Shown here: piece after piece, positions 1-6,557 of the stretch
Position numbering within the stretch: position 1 is the first letter of the stretch
How the letters are laid out: the number at the start of each line of letters is the position of its first letter
NCBI RefSeq assembly: GCF_014145635.1
Contig: NZ_JACHTC010000026.1
Location: 1-37,752, forward strand
Source of the DNA: Myroides sp. WP-1
GTDB taxonomy: Bacteria; Bacteroidota; Bacteroidia; Flavobacteriales; Flavobacteriaceae
Direction of reading: 5' to 3'
DNA: 37,752 nucleotides
The notes under the pieces: model-generated
The model's input: only the letters and a program-made list of their open reading frames with translations
The model's database searches: none
Told to the model about the DNA's origin: nothing
Position numbers and translations under genes: made by a program

Positions 1-19
1 GGATCAAACTCTTCATCGT
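1..19 (-). rRNA. 16S rRNA gene, 5' end only (cut by window edge)
   Basis: Read on the minus strand, positions 19 to 1 give ACGATGAAGAGTTTGATCC, which contains the near-universal 16S 5' sequence AGAGTTTGATC (the site of the common 27F primer, 16S position 8 onward). Aligning that to E. coli numbering puts 16S position 1 near window position 19. The rest of the gene lies outside the window to the left. Three promoter-like elements in the same orientation follow upstream, which supports the call. Confidence 0.88.
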
Positions 20-152
20 ATATTTTTAATATTGTAAAAAGTTAGCTAGTTTATTTCGTGATCCTAAAATCACCTTACTCTCTTTTTTCGTATGCTGTTG
101 TCCAATATGTCTATGATCGTTTCTAATTCTCACTTGTTTTTCAAAGCGAGTG

Positions 153-183
153 CAAAAGTAAAAAACTTTTCTGAATTAGCAAA
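153..183 (-). promoter_or_regulatory. rRNA operon promoter, proximal of three
   Basis: On the minus strand TTTG (183-180), a 19-nt spacer and TACTTTTG (160-153) match the Bacteroidota housekeeping sigma consensus (-33 TTTG, -7 TAnnTTTG). The -7 box is followed by CACTCGC, echoing the initial transcribed region of the two promoters further upstream. Transcription would start near position 147 and give a leader of roughly 130 nt before 16S. Confidence 0.75.
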
Positions 184-231
184 ATATTTTTTTTCTTTTC
201 GCCAATCCCCAGCCTTTACTGAAGCGGACTG

Positions 232-264
232 CAAAGATAAGACTCTTTATTCCGATTATCCAAA
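232..264 (-). promoter_or_regulatory. rRNA operon promoter, middle of three
   Basis: On the minus strand TTTG (264-261), a 21-nt spacer and TATCTTTG (239-232) match the Bacteroidota promoter consensus. CAGTCCGC follows the -7 box, so the promoter and start region look like a copy of its neighbours. Confidence 0.7.
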
Positions 265-348
265 TTTATTTTTTAAAAATATTTTTAAAACAATCTTAAG
301 TCTTTATTCTGTGCTTTTCTATGAACGTCTGCTTGTTTAATGCGGATG

Positions 349-379
349 CAAAAATAGTACCTTTTTCGCCACTTCCAAA
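349..379 (-). promoter_or_regulatory. rRNA operon promoter, distal of three
   Basis: On the minus strand TTTG (379-376), a 19-nt spacer and TATTTTTG (356-349) match the Bacteroidota promoter consensus. CATCCGC follows the -7 box. An A/T-rich tract lies directly upstream (about 380-418) and could act as an UP-like element; that last point is inference. Confidence 0.72.
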
Positions 380-454
380 TTATTCTAAACCTTTTTTTTA
401 AAGTATTTTCAAAGTTTTTTGCAACTCGCTTGTAGTACGGGTGTTAGAGACAAA

Positions 455-698
455 AGTTTTTGTTTGTCGTTTGTCGTTTGTTGTTCGTTGAGAAGATTCT
501 CGTTGAAAAACAATCGTCCTTATTTAGGAATAATCAGTAATTGGTTATCTGTTATCGGTAGACTTATAATTTTTGTTTGTTGTTTGTTGTTCGTTGGGAG
601 TTATCAGTGATCTGTTATGAGGTATCGGTAGATTGTCCAGAAATAGAAAGTCCTTTCTTTAAAACGATAATCTTTTACAACCAACGACGAATGACAAA
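455..698. repeat. Patch of short GT-rich and GTTATC-type repeats
   Basis: This stretch upstream of the rRNA promoters holds no convincing gene. It contains runs of TTTGTCGTTTG / TTTGTTGTTCGTTG (461-490 and 570-596), each followed by modules of the type TTATCTGTTATCGGTAG (545-561) and GTTATCAGTGATCTGTTATG (600-619). An inverted fragment, CCAACGACGAATGACAAAT, lies at 680-698. The same two modules recur near 19601-19640 and 35650-35730 in this window. They look like a dispersed non-coding repeat family. Confidence 0.6.
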
Positions 699-704
699 TC
701 TACA

Positions 705-741
705 AATAATAAAAGGAGAGCAATGCTCTCCTTTTATTATT
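705..741 (-). terminator. Terminator of S8 protease 1, overlapping its stop codon
   Basis: An 18-bp perfect inverted repeat (705-722 and 724-741) is built around GGAGAGCA / TGCTCTCC with A/T-rich outer arms. The stop codon of the protease gene (739-737) lies inside the stem. It would stop leftward transcription before the rRNA promoters. It is symmetrical, so it could work in both directions. Confidence 0.75.
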
Positions 742-2755
742 TCTTCACAATGCGCTCTGTCCTTTCAAAGCCGTTGCCTTTTACTTTCACAATATAAACT
801 CCAGATGAGAGTCCTTTCAGATCTAACTCTACTTGGTTTGTGTTTATCGTTGAAATATAGTGAACACGTCGACCACTCAAATCAAATAATTCTATGGAAG
901 CTCCGTTTAGTTCCGCTTCTTCTGGAATTGTAATATTCAATGTTTCCACTACTGGATTAGGCCATATCGAAAATAGTGATTCATCAATTTTAAATTCTTC
1001 AGTAGATAAAGTATCAAAATCACCGGTACTTACAAGAAGTGAATACTCTTGTTTTCCGTCTTGTAAATTTCCTTTATGGGATACTACAATTCTATACGTT
1101 CCTGCTTCTGCTAGTTCTATCTCCACTTTTTCCACATTATCAACATCGTTATCTCCTTTTAAAGCAATTAGATTAGTAAAATCTTTATTCAATCTCCATG
1201 GGAAAAACTCTTCTCCGTCTTTAAAAACACGTAAATCTAGATCATTTACTAAGGAAGGGTTATTTATCGCATATTCTTCATCGAAATTTCTTCTATTAAA
1301 TTCACCTTCTGGATCAGTCCAAGTTAACGTTGCTATCAACTTACTACCTCCTTCTTGTATGATAAACTCTTTTTCTAGTGTTTCACCTTGTGTTAATTCC
1401 CCCTCTTCTACCAGAGCGTCTCCATCAAGATTTCCCAAAATCACTTGTACTCCTGCTTTTGCATTGATCAATCCCCATCCAAATTTGTTATCCGGTCCTG
1501 GAGCGATGCCTGCTTCTTCAGCTGTGTGTACCATCAAAGCTCGAATTGTTGCCGATTTAAAAGGCATTTCTCTATTTTCCATTGCCCATTGTTGCCACAA
1601 AGCAATAATACCCGTAACAGCGGGTGCCGCCATAGAGGTTCCTCCTATACTAGAATAAACATCTGTTCTAGGTGCACTACTAATTGGACTTGGTAAGCGA
1701 TAATAACTAGAATAAACATCTACTCCTTTTGCTGTGATATCTGGCTTTATGCGAAAATCATTACTTGGTCCTTGACTACTAAAATCAGCAATACGGACGC
1801 TCTCAGGGCCTGTATAGTTTGATACTTCTCTTACCGCTCCAACAACAATAACGTTTTTTGCTACAGTATTACCTAAAAGCATATCTGCTCCATTTTTTGT
1901 TGGATTAACTCTTCCATAATATCTTTGATCATTTCCTGCAGCAACTACAGGTTGATAATATTTATAGGTATGTGCAAGCCAATCATAAACCATCGCAGTA
2001 TAATCATAGCTACCAAAGTAATAATCTGGAGCCAATACACGACCAGTATCATCAATTGCTGCCATTCCATAAGAATGATTAGACACTAGTAATCCATTAG
2101 TTTCTGCTTCATCATTCATTTCATTTACATCATCATCCCAATTGTAACTAACAACAACTGCCTCAGGAGCCATTCCTCGTGCATTAGCAGAGATTCCCTT
2201 TGCGGCAATCGTACCAACAACGTGGGTTGAATGTGAAAATCCTCTTACAAATTGATTTAAATCACCTCCATTTAATGTCGCAACGTTAGGTATATTGTCT
2301 TTTGCCAGTACTCTTGATGATCCTCTTCCATCTCCAAACTCCACATGGGTAGCCAAAGCCGAAGCACCATCCCATACACCAACAGTTACTCCCGTTCCAT
2401 CTAAATTTAATCCCAAGCTTCCTCCTGGTGCAATATCATTTACTTTAGCTGTAACTCGACTTCCTTCATTATGGGTAATATAATAGATATAATTTCCAAA
2501 CTCATCTACACGTTGTAATCGATAAACCCTTCCTTCTTTGGTAACCCCTCCTAGTGATATATTATTATCTTTTGCTAAGTCAACTGCTTTTTGTTTCTTT
2601 AAAGCATGTCCTTTTAAGAGTGCTGCTTTTTTATCATCAGCTATACCCTCTTTATAACTCGTTGTTATTTTGTTTTTTTGTACTTGATTTTGAGCAGTTG
2701 CACTCCAACTACAAAGAGCCAAAAAACTAAATAAACTAACAATTCTTTTATTCAT
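737..2755 (-). CDS. Secreted subtilisin-like S8 serine protease with T9SS sorting domain (paralog 1)
   Basis: This encodes a 672-residue secreted endopeptidase. A signal peptide (about residues 1-21, ending SATA|QNQ) is followed by a propeptide-like region. The S8 catalytic domain has Asp129 in VGVWDG, His175 in HSTHVVGT, oxyanion Asn275 in VAAGND and Ser374 in GGTSMAAP. A beta-rich domain with VNDLDLRVFKDG and DNVEKVEIE follows, and residues 596-672 form a type A T9SS sorting domain (WPNPVVETLNI to the terminal RIVKK). The usual HGTH motif reads HSTH. The protein should cross the inner membrane by Sec, the outer membrane by T9SS, and be released or anchored at the surface. A close paralog is encoded at 6558-8558. 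Substrate unknown. Confidence 0.93.
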   Translation of the reverse strand: MNKRIVSLFSFLALCSWSATAQNQVQKNKITTSYKEGIADDKKAALLKGHALKKQKAVDLAKDNNISLGGVTKEGRVYRLQRVDEFGNYIYYITHNEGSRVTAKVNDIAPGGSLGLNLDGTGVTVGVWDGASALATHVEFGDGRGSSRVLAKDNIPNVATLNGGDLNQFVRGFSHSTHVVGTIAAKGISANARGMAPEAVVVSYNWDDDVNEMNDEAETNGLLVSNHSYGMAAIDDTGRVLAPDYYFGSYDYTAMVYDWLAHTYKYYQPVVAAGNDQRYYGRVNPTKNGADMLLGNTVAKNVIVVGAVREVSNYTGPESVRIADFSSQGPSNDFRIKPDITAKGVDVYSSYYRLPSPISSAPRTDVYSSIGGTSMAAPAVTGIIALWQQWAMENREMPFKSATIRALMVHTAEEAGIAPGPDNKFGWGLINAKAGVQVILGNLDGDALVEEGELTQGETLEKEFIIQEGGSKLIATLTWTDPEGEFNRRNFDEEYAINNPSLVNDLDLRVFKDGEEFFPWRLNKDFTNLIALKGDNDVDNVEKVEIELAEAGTYRIVVSHKGNLQDGKQEYSLLVSTGDFDTLSTEEFKIDESLFSIWPNPVVETLNITIPEEAELNGASIELFDLSGRRVHYISTINTNQVELDLKGLSSGVYIVKVKGNGFERTERIVKK

Positions 2756-2878
2756 GATCTTATGTTTGTTACTCTTACCCTTTACTTGATTATTTGATCA
2801 AGGTTGTGAAGTTAAAATTTAAATCATCTAAACGAATATTGTTTGGTTAATTTTAACAAAAAAATGAGTTGCTTTGGT

Positions 2879-4045
2879 TTAAAACACGTTTAAGGGCGCT
2901 ATTAATCCGAGCGCAATACGTCCTGTACTGTAATTGTGCTGATTTAGATTTTCTTTTGCATAACTTGAATAGTTGTACCAACGTCCGACATAAGCAGCAA
3001 AAAAGCGCAAATCAACTTTTTTAAAAGGTCGATACTGTAACATCGGAATGATTCCATAACTTTTTCTTAAATGACTATACCCTTCGTTTGTAGCTGTTAT
3101 GTTTTTTGCATAACCATTACTAGTCATCAGCGTTAGGGAGAGACAGAAGTTTGTCAAAACCTTGTAGTCTATTCTCGTCCAATGATCAATATAAGAAACA
3201 CTTTCTAACAATTCAGGTTCTTCCGCAGCAAACATTGAACTAATAATTCCGTTTTTATCTATTCCATTATGACTGTATTGGAAATCGTACATCCAAGTTA
3301 GTCGTCCACTTTCATACTTATTACCTAAAGCAATGTATTGCATTGCTCTATTTTTAGCTTGTGTAAAATAGCTGTAACTATAAGAAGTTTGAAATTTATC
3401 ATTCCAAAAACTCCCCCTCCAATTTCCTACAAAAGCATAGGGAGTCTTACTTACTTCACTTCCTTTAGGCATTGCAAACTCACCAACTTCATCTAGTTTA
3501 TTTGCACTAGCATTCAACAGCTGAAAATTGAAACGATGTTTATCATGTACTTGATAAGCAATCCCAAGTCCAACGAGATAATTTTCAGCGCGACTAAGGA
3601 TGTCATTATACGCTAATATTTCAATTGCATTTAGGTCGTATTCATACCCCCCCCAATCAGCACCAAGTTTACCAAAGGACACACTCATTTTTGGCAAGGC
3701 TTGAACCTCTATAAAAGCGAGATTTACAGCTGAACTCATCTTATCTAAAGTACCAGGAACAGGTTTGGTGTTAAATCGATGTCTAAATCGAACCGACACC
3801 CTTTCGTGTAACTTTGCTTTCATGTCGATTCGCAACTCATCTGCAAAAAAGCGACTTGTTTGAAGCTTATTCTCTTCAAAATTAGCATCAAAACCCGATC
3901 TAACATAAAATCTTACATCAAAGTCCTTGATCAGACCTTGTTTTGTTGTGGGGATTAAGGGGGGAAGAGAATCATTTGTTTTACTTTGTTGTCCAAAAAC
4001 AAAAGAGGACATTCCAATCATCACGAGGCTAATTAATCGCTTCAT
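2879..4045 (-). CDS. Phosphate-selective porin O/P-type outer-membrane protein
   Basis: This 388-residue protein has a signal peptide (MKRLISLVMIGMSSFVFG, cleaved before QQ) and alternating amphipathic strands with many aromatic residues at strand ends. Strand-like segments such as DVRFYVRSGFDANF, RVSVRFRHRF and KMSVSFGKLGADWGGYEYD fit an outer-membrane barrel of the OprO/OprP family, which in this phylum is only loosely tied to phosphate. The C-terminus ends in an aromatic residue (LIAPLNVF), as is usual for barrels. It lies 123 bp upstream of S8 protease 1 in the same direction, with no strong terminator between them. The true substrate cannot be told from sequence. Confidence 0.75.
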   Translation of the reverse strand: MKRLISLVMIGMSSFVFGQQSKTNDSLPPLIPTTKQGLIKDFDVRFYVRSGFDANFEENKLQTSRFFADELRIDMKAKLHERVSVRFRHRFNTKPVPGTLDKMSSAVNLAFIEVQALPKMSVSFGKLGADWGGYEYDLNAIEILAYNDILSRAENYLVGLGIAYQVHDKHRFNFQLLNASANKLDEVGEFAMPKGSEVSKTPYAFVGNWRGSFWNDKFQTSYSYSYFTQAKNRAMQYIALGNKYESGRLTWMYDFQYSHNGIDKNGIISSMFAAEEPELLESVSYIDHWTRIDYKVLTNFCLSLTLMTSNGYAKNITATNEGYSHLRKSYGIIPMLQYRPFKKVDLRFFAAYVGRWYNYSSYAKENLNQHNYSTGRIALGLIAPLNVF

Positions 4046-4239
4046 ACATTCATCATTAATACATTATTCATTCTTTTTTAATATTTTTTAGCAAAATTTA
4101 TTTGAATAATAAATCAAATAAAACCTAAAAAATCATAAATAAAACAAAAACAAATAATATGCCATTTTTCAATTAGATCAAAAATAAATGACTTTATTAG
4201 TTAGAATTTTACAGTCAGTAGCCTTGTCATTTTCAAAAA

Positions 4240-4272
4240 AATCCCCTAAAGATGTTTCATCTTTAGGGGATT
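4240..4272 (-). terminator. Rho-independent terminator of the CDC-like gene
   Basis: A 15-bp perfect stem (4240-4254 and 4258-4272, core CCCCTAAAGATG with a 3-nt loop) is followed on the minus strand by a run of T (complement of 4234-4241). It lies 27 nt past the stop codon of the CDC-like gene and separates that gene from the porin. Confidence 0.88.
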
Positions 4273-4298
4273 TCAGTAAAAGATTCTTACTATTATCT

Positions 4299-5960
4299 TT
4301 ACTGTGTTACTGTAAAAAGTACATGCGGACTATCTCCTGTATCGATTCTTCCTCTTATTCTTGTATTTCCTTTTACTTTTTCGAAAACAGGCCTATCACT
4401 GTTGTTGTACAATTCATGTTCCGTTATTTCTTTAAAATCAACGAGGACATTATTGGTATAAAACTGCCCCCAAGGAGCATATGTACCAAAACTCACTATA
4501 CCTTCTTTGAACTTATATGAAATCTGATTAAACGTTCCTGTTGCACTTCCAGTTTTATGCACCGTTAAACAGTATCCGTATTTTCTAGCTGGGATTATCG
4601 TTGGTGGACTGTTGTAAAAAGAACTTCTATACCAAGAGGATGTTTTGGTCAAAACAAGTTCTTGATCTGTATTGTTGTGAATCAAAATTAGCGCTGAGTT
4701 TCCAATTCCATATTCTGATTTTAATTTATCTACTTCAGCTCTGGCTTTACTATATGAGTCTGCTACGTATGTAATTTGCTTACATTCTTTATACTTATTC
4801 TTTGCCGTCATTTTGATCGTAACAGGCTGATTTGTACCTACGTGAACTGCTGAATATTCAATTGGGTAACCTGGGTTTTGTTTTGACACTTCTGCTCCTT
4901 TGACTACAAAATCTCTAATGGATTCAAAATTACCAGCCTGACTTTCAAAAGTGGTCAATACTCCTTTTGTTGCGTTACCTCCGAGTTGCTTAACATATAC
5001 CCTAGAACTAGATAAGGTCTTAGAATATTTTAGTTTTTGCTCAGCTGATAGTTCGATTGTTGGATTTTTATAAGCGAAATTCAGTGCTTGTTCTAGTTCC
5101 AGTGCACTTTCACTTGATTCATAAACAAGGGTATACAGTCGACCGTAAGTAACAGAAGAAATGTAAACGGGTGGTCGATCTTTTCCCATGAATTGATCTA
5201 ACTCACTTGAAGGATATTCTGTTTTAACCCAACCTAAATCACCTTGTAATCCTGATTTGGGATAAACAGAAACGCTAAAAAACTTCTGTTTTAATGTTAC
5301 TGCATAATACGTTTTACTCGTTTTAAAATCGATTCCAAAACTAGCCCCTAAGTCTACTCCTGATGCCCCAGTGTACCCAACATTTAACGCCAGTTGAAGC
5401 TGGGAACTACTAAATGTTCGTTGTATATCTATCGTATAATTTGCTGGGAATTTTGTTTTAGATTTATAAAAACTATTCAACGCAATCTCCAAGGCATTTT
5501 GCACGCGTCCCGCTGTAGGCTTTTTAATGATTTGACTAGACGATATCGTCGTATTCGATGAAAATGCATCAATTTTAACCTCAATTGGATTTCGTCCATT
5601 TTCACCTATAGGAATTGCAGCTAAAGCTCCTGTTTTAATGGTTTGACCTTGAAGAATATTTCCAGGCCACATCAAATAGGCTCCTGTATCAAACTTAGAA
5701 AAATTATCAAATGTTTTTTCTTGATTTTCAACGTTATCAACACAATTACTACTCCCCATTTTTCTTGGAGAAATGATGGGCGAATTGATTTTGTTTGTAA
5801 TTAATAACGTAGGGGGTCCATCATTGATAATTTCCGATGTTGACTCACTCGTTATTCTCATTTGTTCTTTTGTTGTATTATCCTCGTTACTATAACTTAA
5901 CAGTATTGCTTGCACAACTGTTATCAAAGCTAATTTCACTCCTCGCTTTTTTCTATTCAT
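4299..5960 (-). CDS. Cholesterol-dependent-cytolysin-like pore-forming protein (MACPF/CDC superfamily) with a non-canonical C-terminal domain
   Basis: This 553-residue protein matches domains 1-3 of the thiol-activated cytolysins. Recognisable signatures are SSSQLQLALNVGY (184-196), KQKFFSVSVYPKS (224-236), VTYGR (270-274), QLGGNATKG (325-333, with the paired glycines) and NPGYPIEYSAVHVG (362-375). Members oligomerise on membranes and insert a large beta-barrel pore. After about residue 395 the protein differs. The undecapeptide ECTGLAWEWWR and the usual immunoglobulin-like domain 4 are not seen; instead there is a beta-rich segment with ALILIHNNTDQELVL and FGTYAPWGQFYTNNVLVDF. This resembles the CDC-like (CDCL) proteins known from Elizabethkingia. 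The N-terminus (hydrophobic 8-22, LLSYSNEDN) looks like a lipobox in which Cys is Tyr. Single-gene unit with its own terminator; receptor and target unknown. Confidence 0.85.
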   Translation of the reverse strand: MNRKKRGVKLALITVVQAILLSYSNEDNTTKEQMRITSESTSEIINDGPPTLLITNKINSPIISPRKMGSSNCVDNVENQEKTFDNFSKFDTGAYLMWPGNILQGQTIKTGALAAIPIGENGRNPIEVKIDAFSSNTTISSSQIIKKPTAGRVQNALEIALNSFYKSKTKFPANYTIDIQRTFSSSQLQLALNVGYTGASGVDLGASFGIDFKTSKTYYAVTLKQKFFSVSVYPKSGLQGDLGWVKTEYPSSELDQFMGKDRPPVYISSVTYGRLYTLVYESSESALELEQALNFAYKNPTIELSAEQKLKYSKTLSSSRVYVKQLGGNATKGVLTTFESQAGNFESIRDFVVKGAEVSKQNPGYPIEYSAVHVGTNQPVTIKMTAKNKYKECKQITYVADSYSKARAEVDKLKSEYGIGNSALILIHNNTDQELVLTKTSSWYRSSFYNSPPTIIPARKYGYCLTVHKTGSATGTFNQISYKFKEGIVSFGTYAPWGQFYTNNVLVDFKEITEHELYNNSDRPVFEKVKGNTRIRGRIDTGDSPHVLFTVTQ

Positions 5961-6512
5961 ATATTAAATTTTAGGTATTTTTCATCTATTTTATCGGATT
6001 TATTTAAAATAAAAAACTAATAATCAACATATTAAAGCCTGATTTCACGTTATTAATTCCCGAGAATAAAAGCAAATAATAGTCTTTCCTCTACCAATTT
6101 GGTAAGGATTAAAATGGTTTTGTTATTTACTTTTGAAATTATTCTACTTGCTCAGAAACGATACTGCTTTTCAGCTACAGGCGTAAAAACTCCTTTTCTT
6201 TCTATTTCTTTTTTATTTGTCTAAAATCTATAGCCTAACTAAATGATCTACTTATCAATTTACTCTATTTAGACACCAAATGATTGACTTTGTGTATCCT
6301 TTCACTAAAGATGATTCTCTTGTAGACTTTCCCGATATTTTCACATGAAAAAAAATACACAAATCACATATTTTGTTTTCAAAAAATAATTTTAAATCAA
6401 CAAATAAGTATAAAATAAAAATATATTTACAAAAAATAACATTTTATATAAAAATAAATCATTTGTAAAATTAAGTGTTTTTTTGAAAAAAAAAATGAGA
6501 TATCGTAAAAAA
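5961..6512. other. AT-rich intergenic region without a gene
   Basis: About 550 bp between the CDC-like gene and S8 protease 2 carry no plausible open reading frame on either strand. The right part (about 6345-6490) is extremely A/T rich. A 13-bp odd-centred palindrome TACCAATTTGGTA (6092-6104) lies about 130 bp upstream of the CDC-like start; flanking TCCT and AGGA extend the symmetry if one C is looped out. It could be an operator. I see no full-consensus promoter for the CDC-like gene here, although imperfect matches exist. Confidence 0.5.
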
Positions 6513-6515
6513 AAT

Positions 6516-6541
6516 TCCCTTTGAACAAAGGTTCAAAGGGA
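6516..6541 (-). terminator. Rho-independent terminator of S8 protease 2
   Basis: An 11-bp stem (6516-6526 and 6531-6541, core CCCTTTGAAC, loop AAAG) is followed on the minus strand by a run of eight T (6514-6507). It lies 17 nt past the protease stop codon. Confidence 0.85.
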
Positions 6542-6557
6542 TTTAACTTGTGCTACA

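Noticed and set aside
58..73. Small hairpin in the rRNA leader (GTGAT / ATCAC)
   Set aside because: Five base pairs in AT-rich DNA can arise by chance; I saw no boxA-like sequence or RNase III stem to support it.
461..620. Possible CRISPR array in the GT-rich repeats
   Set aside because: The repeated units are short and irregular and there are no evenly sized unique spacers; no cas gene is in the window.
92..933. Three open frames on the plus strand upstream of and over the start of S8 protease 1 (92-340, 419-610, 577-933)
   Set aside because: They run through the rRNA promoters, simple repeats and the terminator, and the translations have no recognisable protein features. The last one is antisense to the protease gene.
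4188..4520. Plus-strand frame of 110 residues over the end of the CDC-like gene
   Set aside because: It crosses the terminator hairpin and is antisense to a well-supported gene; no family features.
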